Source: Panagrolaimus kolymaensis (Eukaryota > Nematoda > Chromadorea > Rhabditida > Panagrolaimidae). Taken from it: a DNA stretch of 64,000 nt. Location of the stretch: assembly GCA_028622995.1 (NCBI GenBank), contig JAJQJQ010000004.1, positions 5,704,001 to 5,768,000 on the forward strand. Direction: 5' to 3'. Within the stretch, counting starts at the first letter, position 1. Each line of letters begins with the position of its first letter. Of this stretch, positions 1-11,285 are shown one piece after another. The position numbers were made by a program, and so were the translations under genes. Below the pieces are notes generated by a model. That model was not told the DNA's origin, ran no database searches, and was given only the letters and a program-made list of their open reading frames with translations.

Positions 1-263
1 TGGGATTAATTTTGGTTTTTGTAATATTTAATATTTTTTACACATAAACTGCTTCTTTAAGCCAAGTGAATTACTTCTTTTTAAAAGAGAGATATAAAAA
101 TGTTTTACAACAAAGACATTGAAAGTTAAAAGGTGAAAAAGTTTATTTTAAAACATAACAAAACAAAAAACAGAAAACCAAAACAATATTTAAAACAATT
201 ATTCGTCAACAGAAGAAGAGATCCACTGCTCTGCTTGATTCCCTTTGCTCTGCTTGATTCCCT

Positions 264-2587
264 TTAGATTAAACTTTTTTCTCCATCACTAGTTTCATCA
301 CTATCAGAACTTCCATCGGAGCTGCTTGAAGTATATTCGGATGAAGAATCATCAAAATGTGTTTCACGAATGGTTTCTTTATTCCAACTTTCTCGCGCTT
401 TGGCAGCTGCAGAACGTCGTTTATCTCCTTGAGTACCATTTGCGAATTGAGTTGATGATTCTTCTTCAATAGCAATATTTGGATCACAGATTTCCATTTG
501 GTAAGCAGTAAATTCTGTTGAGGACTTCTCGGCCAGAGATTCAAAATATTGTACAGCATCAACAGGATTTGAATTGTCAATAACATGGAACAAAGTTTCG
601 ACCATTCTCATGGAATCAAACGCGATTTCTGAATCTTTACCATTGTATTCGATTGCATTAGAAGCGATCAATTGAATATCCAATTTGAGATGTGCCAAAG
701 TTCTGAAAATGAAATCACCAATTACAGTCATCAAAGAAATTAGTTCGTTACCTGTAAAACTTATTAGCTGCACGTTGTCTAATTGTCTGCAAATCAATGG
801 AATAAGGAACAATAGAAAAATATTCAGGATTTTTAATAGTGTCGACTGGTTGTCGAAAATGTGATAAATCATTGACATCAATAAATTCTTGCAAGGCAGA
901 AATAATTTTAACCAAATGATGAGACCTTGCTAATTCAGCATTATCACCAACATCAGGAGCTCCAGAAGGCATTTTCCAATCATCGCTTTTAACAGAAATA
1001 AGGCCATATTCTTTGATTTCTTTTGATGTTGCTTTAACTCCACAGCTTCTTCCAAGTGTCAAAGGTTGAATATCCCAAGGAGAGCAATCAACTGGTTCTT
1101 CTTCATAATCCCATTTAACTTCAACAGAATTGAAATGGCATTTAGTATAGCCATGATGGTTAAGTTCACTTCCTTGTACTGTACCAGTCCACCATTTGCT
1201 ATCAAGAATTCCTTCAATTTGATCACCAGCGTTAAAAACATTTTGAATTGATCGTTCATAAAGCTCGCGTGGAATGATAAAATCTTCAGTGCTTTCTAAT
1301 TCATGAAAACTAAAAAATTATTTAATAGATGATTGCTAATAAAAAAACAACTTACAAAACTTTGATGATTTTGCCACTTTCTAAACAAAGCCAAAGTAAA
1401 ACACAATGATAAGGTTGGAAACGATATTCAAGCTTTTGAATTTTCGCATATTCTTGACTTTCTAGATCTCGAGTAGGATAATCTCGGCTTTCAGGAACAT
1501 AAACTTTAGATTTTTTGCAATCATCGAGATAATACTTATGACCAAGTGGAAAATAAACAACACGATCACCAAGCTGAGGAATGTATGGAAAGCGTTGAAT
1601 TGAAACTTGAGTCATCCAATCAGGATATTGTCTTTTTCTTTGGTTAAGTCCAGGTGTAACGACATGAACAGCAGTAGAAGATGATGAATGCTCTCCATTA
1701 GGAATTGAAAGGTCAAGGCTATTGTTATCATATGATGAGATTCGACGAAGACTTATTCCAGGATTTTCAGCTCGAGTTTCATTTGGATTAACACATGTGT
1801 GACTTCCATTTGCACTTCGAGTAGCAGAATTTGAACGACCAGAATTCGCAATTTCAACTTCCATAGCTTTTTCATTATCATTTTCTTGATGACGAGCTTC
1901 CAAGTGTGCAATTTTAGTTTGATCTGCTTTTTGCTTGGCTTCCAAATCAGTGATCTAAATAAGGGAATATTAAAGGCTTGAATAAGAAAGAAAAACTCAC
2001 GGTTTTAAGATGAGCTTCATTTCTCGATTTCATTCTGTCGATGCCATCCTTCAAAAGAAAAACAGTATTTTGAAATTGAGTGATACTTTCAACTTGTTCA
2101 TCGTACTTCTTTTGGAGGTCTTCATGTTGAGTTTGGAGTTCTTGATGGCCGGTTTGGAGATCTTTATAATTTGATTCCAAAAATTCCATCTAAAAATTAT
2201 TGCAAAATAAAGCTACAAAGTAATTAAAATACATACAGTATTTAGTTGCTTTTTACTTTCAGTTTTCATTCCATTAATGATTTCGTTCAAGCGAGTAATT
2301 TCACTATCAACTTGAGATTTAGGAAGTCGAGCAGTTTGGTCATCATGAAGTCGTTGAATTTCAAAATTCTGTTGCAGGAGATCATCACGTTGAGTTTCAA
2401 GTTCTTGATAATGTTGCTGGATGTTTTGATATTTTTCTTCCAAAATACCCATCTAAAAATAAAGTCTTATTGAATACAAAATTTACAAGAATTTAACCCT
2501 TTTTAATGCTTGTTCATATTCTGATTTCCATTTAAGAGCCTCATCATCTGACCATGGTCGTTTGCGATTGTCTACAGAATCTGACAT
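264..2587 (-). CDS. Coiled-coil protein with BRWD/PHIP-type cryptic Tudor and bromodomain
   Basis: Six exons: 2498-2587, 2237-2452, 2001-2189, 1356-1954, 752-1309, 264-702, about 696 aa. Exons 1-3 (residues 1-165) and the start of exon 4 are Glu/Gln/Lys-rich coiled coil. A Ser/Asn-rich linker follows. From about residue 288 the sequence PYIPQLGDRVVYF matches the conserved cryptic Tudor region of BRWD/PHIP proteins. A bromodomain covers roughly residues 490-595, with FRQPVDTIKNPEYF, a DLQTI helix and the acetyl-lysine-binding AIEYN asparagine. The tail is acidic and Ser-rich. Known BRWD/PHIP proteins place WD40 repeats before these domains; here the WD40 part is absent and replaced by coiled coil. 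The likely role, inferred, is a nuclear reader of acetylated chromatin. The coding start is shared with the downstream paralog, which supports it. Confidence 0.8.
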
Positions 2588-3160
2588 TTTAAGCAATCTG
2601 AAAATACATTAATGTTATTAAGAGAAAAGTGAGAATTTTGCTTCAAAAAAACGAAAAAAACAACGCGAGAAATTACATGAAATAATAATAATATTTTTTT
2701 TGTAAACGAAATAAAACATAAAATTTTTGGCGGCAAAACTTTAAACTTTGTTTCGAGACTATTATCATTCTTTCCATAGGATTTCTTTTGCCTCTCTGTC
2801 AGTTAGGGAACCATTTAAGGAAAGAAGGAATTCAAAAGAATGAAATTTACTGCATAAATTTTTTTTGTTGCTTCCATTTATTGCTTGATTGAATTTTCAA
2901 CTTTCATTAACAAAATTGAAAAATCCATATATTTTTAAAGTCCCTCCTTTAAACTTGCTCTATCTTCTTATTATTTTTGAAATGACGTACATGTAACATA
3001 TTTTTTTTATAACTAAAGCCAATAAAAAGTATCGAATTAATTTTTAGAAATATTGTGATAAGTTTCAAAAGTGGTTTAACGAAGACATTAAAAGTTAAAA
3101 GTTGAAAAAGTTTATTTTATAAAATAACAAAACAAAAAAAGAAAACAATATTTAAAACAA
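2588..3160. other. Intergenic spacer between coiled-coil paralogs
   Basis: AT-rich, no convincing reading frame. The end near 3080-3160 closely resembles 105-200 (the same A/T-rich 3' flank with GTTTATTTTA and AACAAAACAAAAAA), so the duplication that made the two genes included their 3' untranslated regions. Confidence 0.6.
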
Positions 3161-4740
3161 TTATTCGTCATCAGAAGAAGAAGATGATCCACTGCTGCTT
3201 GATTTCCTTTTAACTTTACTTTTTTCTCCATCACCATCAGATCTTTCATCGGAGCTGTTTGAAGATGCAGGATTATTATCGAGAAGATTCTTCAAAGTTA
3301 GAGCTGTTGGTTTTTGTTCTTCCTTTTCATCGATAGCCAAAAATAAAATAATGAATATAAACAATTAATTTAAAAAGGTACTTACAGTAGTTTTAGGCCG
3401 CATATTATCAATAGTTCGTTGCATTTCAACTATTTTATCTTCCAAAGCTTTCTTCTTTTGATCAAGAAATTGGCGAGCATCTTTTCGTTTCTTTTGTAAT
3501 TCGGCAATCTAAAGTACTAAAGTTATTAAAACAATTCTGAATGGTCATTTTTTAAGTGCTCGAATAGGTACAACATCATCCATACAACCACCAAATAAGC
3601 TTAACGAAATATGTTATGTACTCACGGTTTTAAGCTGTTCTTCATTCGTTTTTTCCAATGCAGCAATTTTGTCTTCAAATGCCTTCTTTCGTCTATCATG
3701 AACTTGGCGAATAGTTTCTTCATACTTTTCTAATTTTATGATTTTAGCTTCCAACAACGCTTTTTCTTTATCATGAGCTTTATGAAGAGCTTTTTCATTT
3801 TGCTTCAATTCAGAAATTTTAGTTTGATCGACTTTTTGTCGGCTTTTCAAATCAGAGATCTAAATAAAGAAATATTAAATACTTTAAAAAGAAAGAAAAA
3901 ACTTACGGTTTTGAGATGAGCTTCACTTGTGGTTTTCATTTTAGCTATGCTACCCTTCAAAAGATCAACAGTATTTCGAAACTTATTTGTACTTTCAACT
4001 TGTTCATCGTACTTCTTTTGGAGGTCTTCATGTTGAGATTTAAGTTGATGATGGAATTGTTGGAAGTTTGCATACTTTGTTTTCCAAGTTTCAATCTAAA
4101 AAAAATACAAGTGGCATAAAATTTAATTCAAACAAAAGCTAAATACTACTAACCTCTTTCGCTTGTTTGTTATTCACTTCTTCCAAACGAGTTACTTCCC
4201 CATCAGCTTGTGAAAGACGTCCAATTTCTTCATTGTACTTTTTTTGTAGGTCATTGTGTTTTTGTCGGAGATCTTTATGTTGAGCTTGAAGTTGTTGATG
4301 GCCGGTTTGAAGTTCTTTATAATTTGATTCCAAAAATTCCATCTAAAAATTATTGCAAAATAAAGCTACAAAGTAATTAAAATACATACAGTATTTAGTT
4401 GCTTTTTACTTTCAGTTTTCATGCCAGTAATGATTTCGTTCAAGCGAGTAATTTCACCATCAGCTTGAGGTTGAGAAGATCGAGCAATTTGATCATCATG
4501 ACGTCGCTGAATTTCAAGATTCTGTTGCAGGAGATCATCGAATTGAATTTGGAGTTCTTGATATTGTTGCTGGATGTTTTCATGCTTTTCTTCCAAAATA
4601 CCCATCTAAAAATAAAAGTGGTATTAAATTAAAATATACAAGAATCTAGCCTTTTTTAATGCTTGTTCATATTCTACTTTCCAGTAAGAAGCTTCATCAT
4701 CTGACCATGGTCGTTTGCGATTGTTAACAGATTCTGACAT
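3161..4740 (-). CDS. Coiled-coil protein, tandem paralog lacking Tudor and bromodomain
   Basis: Seven exons: 4651-4740, 4390-4605, 4154-4342, 3907-4095, 3626-3859, 3386-3508 and about 3161-3322 (the last acceptor is uncertain), about 400 aa. Every intron is in phase 0 and exon sizes match the neighbouring paralog (90, 216, 189, 189 nt). The first residues MSESVNNRKRPWSDDEA nearly equal those of the neighbour (MSDSVDNRKRPWSDDEA). Almost the whole protein is predicted coiled coil. The last exon gives a Lys/Ser/Asp-rich acidic tail ending SSSSDDE. Intron 1 appears to use a GC donor at 4650-4649 in place of the GT used at the same site in the paralog. No enzymatic or chromatin domain is visible; a partner or dimerisation role with the paralog is only a guess. 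Confidence 0.7.
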
Positions 4741-5488
4741 TTTAAGCAATCTAAAAATACATTAAGGAATAAAACGAGAGTAAAACAAGGATTTTTGCTG
4801 CAAAACGTAAAAAAAACATGATGGATGAACGTAATAAAAGGAAACCCGAAAATAAATAATTATTAAAATTAAACAATCGCCCGTGCATTAGGTAATTGAC
4901 CGCCAACTTCTTCAATTTTTTAAAAAAGATTTTTTATAAATGTTAGAAAGTGTCAATCGTTGGAGTTCCAGCTTCCAAGGTATCAGTTTTCGCTTAAAGA
5001 TAAAAGAAACCCGCAAAAATTTTCGAAAGTTTACCACAATTTAGTTGACCCTTTATGAAAATAAAATTTGTTTCCATTCAAGTGATTTCTGATATTAGCA
5101 AATACAAATACGTATGTTGCTGAAATTTATGTGTTGCTAAAAAGTATGTAGGTATATCATTTGTTAATATTATATGCTTTTTGCACAAATACTGACTAAA
5201 ATCACTTTATTTTGTTGCTGTTTTTTCCTCATAAAATATATCTAAATTCCTTCTTATTAATCTGTGTGACTTGATTAAAAAAAGTTGCAATAAGGAGTTG
5301 ATGAAAAAATTAGGATAAATGAAGACACTTTTGATTTTATATAAAAAAACTTTTAACAAAAAAAATGGGTTACAAAAAAAGTAAAATTAAATAAAATAAA
5401 ATAAAAAGCAGCATGGAATTACAACATCATCATCACACAAGTATGTATGTAGTTTTGGTGTATCAAAAAAACAAATCAAAATAATAAT
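4741..5488. other. Intergenic region
   Basis: About 750 bp of AT-rich sequence between the 5' end of the coiled-coil paralog and the 3' end of the ADF/cofilin gene. I see only short A/T runs and no supported gene. Confidence 0.5.
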
Positions 5489-6057
5489 TTAATTATCACG
5501 ATATTTTTCGCTTAATTTGTTGAGAAGTTCTTTATGAGAAATATCAGATTCATCTGAAACTTGAAATTGGATGATCTTTTCAGTTCCAAGGGATGATTTG
5601 ATTGCTGAAGCGGAGGAAGCATAAACCATCTTCTTTTTGATTGAAGCTCCATCGGGGCAAAGTTGAATGAAAACAATTTTATCCATTTTGGATGTGCCTG
5701 CTCCAGGTCGATTGCAACTAAATTTGAAATCAAAAACTGCATAACGACAATCAGTGAATCCATCGGTTCGTTCCTTTAAATCTTTTACAAACGCTTCATA
5801 TGCTTGCTTGGAATTATCTTCATAATCATCAACATCAATGCCGAGCTGAAAAAAGTAAAAGAGTTTAAAAAAATAGTCAAAGAATATATAATTTTTTCTA
5901 AATTTAAATTCCTTACATCTTCGGGGGCTTTAGCTGATTCAACAATGACTTCTTTTTCTTCAATTTTATAAATGATGTATCGCAAAGTTCGCTTGCCTTC
6001 TGAAAGTTGTTGGAAAGCACTTTGGCATTCAGGATTTACAAGAACTCCAGAAGACAT
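5489..6057 (-). CDS. unc-60: ADF/cofilin (UNC-60A-like)
   Basis: Two exons, 5917-6057 and 5489-5845, giving 165 aa, the same length as nematode UNC-60A. The protein starts MSSGVLVNPECQSAFQQL and keeps the ADF-homology core: YIIYKIEEKEVIVE, DCRYAVFDFKF, KMDKIVFIQLCPD and the actin-binding helix segment IKKKMVYASSASAIK, ending SHKELLNKLSEKYRDN. Family knowledge: ADF/cofilins bind G- and F-actin, sever filaments and speed subunit turnover in the cytoplasm. The C. elegans unc-60 locus also makes a second isoform from alternative downstream exons; I find no B-type exons next to this copy. An acceptor-like TTTCAG lies about 30 nt upstream of the ATG (minus strand), suggesting trans-splicing. Confidence 0.95.
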
Positions 6058-8343
6058 GATATGAGAATTGTTGTTATTATAATCTCTGAAATTAAGGGGA
6101 AATCACTTAAATATATATTTAAAAATATTCGTTTTATTTGAGCAAAAAAAGCGCGCCAAATCATATATGAAAAAAAGATAAAAATTCAAAAGAAAAAAAT
6201 CCTTTTTGTTTCTTAAAAAAAACAGAAAAATGGAGGAAATTTTTTTTTTGGCAGGCACGGTTCAATTTATTTAACAAAAAAAAAGTGGCTGAAAGACTTT
6301 TTTTTCACCATTTCTCTTTCTCTCTCTTTTGTACGATCGATATTAGGCGTAGAAAAAAAAAAGAGCCAACAAAAAAAAAGGAAGGCGTTGGTTGAACATG
6401 AACATGGCTGAGTCATAGAACAATTTCGTGCTTAGCCCGGAAGCCAGGAAATAGCAACAAAAAAAACCAGACCGATATTTTGAAATTCTAATGGAAAAGA
6501 AAGATATATTATTTTTAACCACCAATCTTGCTTGATTGGGACTGACCCTTACCAAATATGTTTATTTATTTGTCAGTGAAGTAAGTGAAAAAAATTGTAT
6601 GGGTGGAAGATAACATGAAAAAAACAGAGAGAAATAAACAGTGGATGCAAAACAAAACAAAAAAAAAAGATTGGTGGCGCATTTTTTTCTTTTCACAACG
6701 ACAAGTAAAAAAACGATGATTCAACAAGAAAAAAAAGAGAAGAAGAATGTATTATTGATGATAATAAAAAAATGAAGAAGGAGAAATGAATTTAACACCC
6801 AAACAAAACAACACATCATCAAAAAATTTGTGAATCATAGAAAATCTTGAAAAATCTTTTAACATAAAGGAATAAGTCTTTTAAAAATGAATTAATGGGT
6901 AAATAAAATCAAGAAAAAAAAATTGGGGATAAAAGAAGATGAGGAAATTAATAAAAGCAACGACAACATCACCACTTTTATGTTTCCATTTTCATTTCAA
7001 AGAAGAAAAAAATCGTTAAGAGTATTGGTTGGTTGTGTCGATAGAAAGAAAAATGGAGAGAGAGAATTTGAGGTCGTCGTCGACGTCTTTCTCAAAAACA
7101 TTTTTCGGGCATCCATCCATCTCGCACCAACCGCAAAAAGCAACGACGACAAAAAAAAGCAGAGCAGCATAACGAACAACAAGAACAATGAAGATCGCTG
7201 CCGCGCGAGCTATGGCTGGTGGTTTCGCTCAGCTCAAAGTATGATGATGGTCAACAACAGCCATATATATACATACACCAACAAAAAAAAAAATCCCTCT
7301 CACTCTTTTCCTCATCATCGTCGATGATGATGGAGTTTTTTTGCAATCACCAACATCGTCGTCGCGATGTTGCCAATTCAAAAAATCTGTAACATTTCAA
7401 ACCAACAACAATACGCCTGCCAGCCTGCATAGTTGGCAATATAGTATTTATTCGATCGAGGTCGTCATCGTCGATACTCTCTTGTTGCCAGCCACTCTCC
7501 ACTAACCTCAGAGAAGAAGAAAAAAATGAAAAAAATGGAATGGTCGTCGTTGTTCATCGCTGCTAGAGTATTATTTAGGGAAGAGGGAAAGAAGAAAAGC
7601 ACTACCACCATCAACAACAAAAAAAAAATGCTGGGTCTAACACTTCTCAGCAAAAAAAATGATGAAGACAGCGAACGAAAAAAAAAACCAAACGGAACGG
7701 AAGACCTTCTTCTTCCTTCATCCATCCAAATAGTTCAAAAAGGAAGAAAAAAAGAAACGCGCAAAAAAATAAAATCTCTTTTTTTTTTTGCAAGCAACAA
7801 AAATAAAGAAAGAAAGTTACACAGTTTGTTGTGTGTGTGTCGATAAATACATATATATTCAGTAAATATGGGTCTTTCTTTTTACAAAAACTTTTTTGCC
7901 AAGCAAAAAAAAAAAGAAACATCGAACAAAGAAAGAAGAATGTAAGCTGAAGGAAAAAAAAATCAAAATGGTTTTTATTTTTCTTCGTTGAAGGTCGAGA
8001 AAATTATATTTACCAAAGATAAGAAAAATCGATAGATTCTTCGAAAAATGAAAAGGGTTAGTTCATTAGCAAAGAAATACAGGAAAACATAAATTGATTG
8101 CAAAAAAAAAAAATGGAGGGGCGGAATTTTGACGATGAAAAAAAGAAAAGCATTCATTATTGACTCATCATCTTTCTTTGAAAACGGAAAAAATGGTGCT
8201 CTATGCCTTATTAGGAAATATAAACATAGAAAGCCAAAATAAGACTTCCATTTGAATTAGTTCGTTAAGTATAGTTTCGAGATTAGTGTAAAAAATTATT
8301 TAGAAGAGAATGTTTGAAATTAAAACCAAAACCTTTACAACTT
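6058..8343. other. Long A-rich intergenic region
   Basis: About 2.3 kb upstream of the ADF/cofilin gene. On the + strand it is dominated by A and AG runs with scattered GTCGTCG and CATCATCG triplet clusters, for example near 7070-7350. The moderately long open frames here are Lys/Arg- or Phe-rich, lack splice support and look like by-products of purine-rich DNA. It probably holds the ADF/cofilin promoter. Nothing else is supported. Confidence 0.5.
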
Positions 8344-8530
8344 TCATTGAGCCTCTCTCTTCAAGTTTGTTCTTTTTTCTTTAGATGAATCAGCTTCCGT
8401 CATCATTTCTCCCAAATACTTTGGCTTCTCAACATTTCTTTGATTTAGGTATTGTTGTAATCGCTGGTTTCTCAAAAGCTGTGATTCAAAGAAAAAACCT
8501 CTCTGAGTTGCAACAGTTAAAATTCTGCTT
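8344..8530 (-). pseudogene. Isolated exon-like open frame, unrecognised
   Basis: A 60-odd codon frame on the minus strand ending at 8344 reads like real protein (RILTVATQRGFFFESQLL, then Gln/Asn-rich QQYLNQRN, then a charged tail). It has no ATG and no clear upstream exon. A weak acceptor (CTTGAAG) lies before it. It could be a last exon whose partner exons were lost, or a chance frame. I do not recognise a family. Confidence 0.25.
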
Positions 8531-8825
8531 CCTTCAAGACACAATGTTCACAGTTTAGCACGAAATTAATTTATTACACAAAATAAATAAATAATACAAT
8601 ATATTAATGTCAATGGTGATGTATTAAACTATATTATAAAAGCAAATAATAAAAATCAAGACAAAAAAATTAAGTTAAAAATCACCCTTCTATCCAATAA
8701 AGGGTATTTTAAGCAAAAAAGGACGAAGAAAAGAAATTTAGCAAAACATGAAACAGAAAATACATTATTATTAAAAGTTCAAAAGTGAATTTTCATTTTT
8801 TGTGTGTGGCAAAATACATATTTGA

Positions 8826-9932
8826 TTAACAAAGATCATTATCATCAATAGCATCTGCAGGACCAATAGTTTTCTTAGGTTGAAGTAACATATGAGTTGT
8901 CCATGAATCAAGTTTAATGATTTTATCAAATTTCACAACTTCTTCAGTATAAGCATCAACATCTTTGTTATCAATTGCTTCTACGAGAGATTTGATCAAT
9001 TTACATTCTCTTGATTCAACAAATGATGGATCTCTTTCACCATAACGTGTTACAGCATGAGTGGTATCGAGCTGAAACAACATGAAAAGATTAGTAAGGT
9101 TCTGGTAAAGAAAATGTGTGAAAAGCTTTATGAGCAGCAAGGTTGTGTAAACAGCAAACATAGTTGAGGTGAAACCATTCAACACTTGTTAACCATTTTC
9201 ATTATTTACTACTAAAATGAGATAAAAAGCAACTTACAGTATCAAGATTTAAATGACATATCAATGCTTTGAAGAATGTATTCTTAGCAGCATACTTTAG
9301 AGTATTATGATCAGCTTGATAAAATGCAATTTCTTCAAATGTTTCAATAGCTTTTCGTAATTGCCCAAGTTGAGCAGCATACATACCAACTTTTTCCAAA
9401 GATTTTACAGCAGTTACACGTTGTTCTTCACCTTTATAATAATCTGCAGCTTTAGCATAATGTTTCATAGCTTCTTCCATATTTGGTGCTTCAGTATCAT
9501 AAATTTCAGCGACGGTAATATGATTCTTTGCAGCCATTGAAAATCTTCCCATATCAGTATAAATTTCAGCTGCTTTTAAAATCATATGCACAGCTTTTAC
9601 TGGATCACTTTTACGATAACAATTTCCTGCTTCACAATATTGCATTGCAGCATTATGCTTTCCATCACTATCATATGAAGCTGCAGCACGTTCAAAAGCT
9701 TTACCAGCTTCACCCCAATTTTTTGATATTTTGAATAAGTTTCCTGCCTAAAAGTATACATACATATATTACTTGTTATTGATTATTATTTCATTAGCAA
9801 ACTTACTTGAATATATAAATTTGCTGTATCATCAGTAGATCCACCACCAAAAAGACCAAAGAATCCACCCTTCTTTCCCTTCTTTTCAGCTTCAGCTAAT
9901 TTTGCACGAGCTTTGGCTTCGTTATCTGACAT
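8826..9932 (-). CDS. snap-1: Alpha-SNAP (soluble NSF attachment protein)
   Basis: Three exons: 9807-9932, 9238-9747, 8826-9071, all phase 0, giving 293 aa, the usual alpha-SNAP length. The N-terminus MSDNEAKARAKLAEAEKK is followed by the Gly/Phe membrane-contact loop GGFFGLFGGG. The TPR-like helical repeats follow (AGNLFKISKNWGEAGKAF, AMQYCEAGNCYRK, AVHMILKAAEIYTDMGRF). The C-terminal segment contains KLDSWTTHMLLQPKK and an acidic tail ending DDNDLC. Family knowledge: alpha-SNAP binds SNARE complexes and recruits the NSF ATPase to take them apart after membrane fusion. A TTTTTTAG acceptor about 12 nt before the ATG suggests trans-splicing. An AT-rich 3' flank follows. Confidence 0.95.
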
Positions 9933-11285
9933 GTTGAAGAAGATTCTAAAAAACAAAACATAAATAAAGAAATCAATGAAGCGAGAGAGAGAAAAAAATA
10001 GCGATGAAGAAATATTATTAAAGCGACGTAAAACAAAAAAAGTTATCTAACATTTTTGTAAGAACTATTTTTAATGTTAGCTATGAATGGGATAAAAATG
10101 AAACATACCAAGTAGTTGTTATTTATCCAATAAGTGTAATAAAATAAAAGAGGATTAATAAATAAATATAACCCAACACCAAAGAAGAAAAGATATCGGA
10201 AAATCAATTTTGATGGTGAACGACACACACGCGACAATGCATTATTTTTTTTTATTCTTTTCGAGAGTTTTTTCTTTCTCCCCTAAAGGCTTTGTTTGGG
10301 GAAAAAAACATTGAAAGCAAAAGCTCAAAAAAGGAAGAAAGATGCTTTTGCTTCCTGATGCTGCTGCTTCACTGCTTTGAATTGATTTTAGTATGGATGT
10401 TTTTTGCTCTTGAATATTTAAAAAAAACTATTATGCATTGAAACGCTTTTTTCCCGTTATTGCAAGAAATGGTTTTATTTTATTTTTTGATAAAAATAAA
10501 AGGCACAAACACAGCATATAGTTAATTGATGTGATAGCTTTCTTTTTCAAGTGAATTTGAGTGGACAATGATGTTAGTTAGTTAGTTGGTTGTTGGATCC
10601 TGTTATTATTTTACAGTAGAAAAAGAATTCGGATGTAGTTAAAGAAGAGAATCACCCGATTTTAATTAAAAGTGTTGTTTCCCTTTGTGTTTGCAGACCA
10701 CTTAAAAAATATGTCCATTCCAATTTGTCGTGTCTTTGCACATGAATGATTACTGTAATATGGAGAAAAAAATGTTTTGTAGCTGAAATGATCACCTTCG
10801 AATCGGATGATGAAGAATGAATGATTCGTCGCCTACTAAAATAGCTAGAGACAAAAATAAAACAGAGAAGACATTAAAATTTTGGAGAGCATCATTGAAA
10901 TATAAGAAAATAAGATAAGCATGCAATGGAAATTAATGGTGTGATCCATCCCAGCCACCCTATATGCATCTTCTAAAAAAAAATATTGTTTTTTTATATG
11001 CCATTTTCAAACTTCCTTTGTAGTTATTCACTTTTATTTTTTTCCATGAATGGTCTGATGCTTGCTTGTAAATATTTTTGGGAAGTTTTCCTCAATTGAT
11101 TTCCGCCCATTCAAAAAAAAAGTTCACGTGAATGATAGATGGCGAAGAAGGATGGACCTGATAAGAAAAATCTTATATAAACCCCATATTTTCGGACATC
11201 GTTAGGTACTTCTAAAAACTCTCTCAATCGCCTGCTTATTTTTTTAAAACCATAATTCTCGACAACTTCGAACTAAACCAAAACC
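9933..11285. other. Divergent intergenic region
   Basis: About 1.35 kb between the alpha-SNAP start (minus) and the hydroxyacyl-CoA dehydrogenase start (plus). It should hold both promoters. I see a CACGTG palindrome near 11124 and the GATA and TATA-like sites listed separately. No reading frame is convincing. Confidence 0.5.
11158..11180 (+). promoter_or_regulatory. GATA site and TATA-like box upstream of hydroxyacyl-CoA dehydrogenase
   Basis: CTGATAAG at 11158-11165 matches the intestinal GATA-factor consensus known in nematodes. TATATAA at 11174-11180 lies about 105 nt before the ATG. This fits an intestine-expressed metabolic gene, but the function is inferred from the motifs alone. Confidence 0.45.

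Noticed and set aside
6923..7327. 134-codon + strand frame
   Set aside because: Lys/Asn/Ser-rich read-out of A-rich DNA, with no splice sites, homology pattern or neighbouring exons.
7465..7922. Phe/Ser-rich minus-strand frames of 86-91 codons
   Set aside because: Composition reflects A-run and GAAGAA tracts on the other strand; overlapping frames in all phases are equally open.
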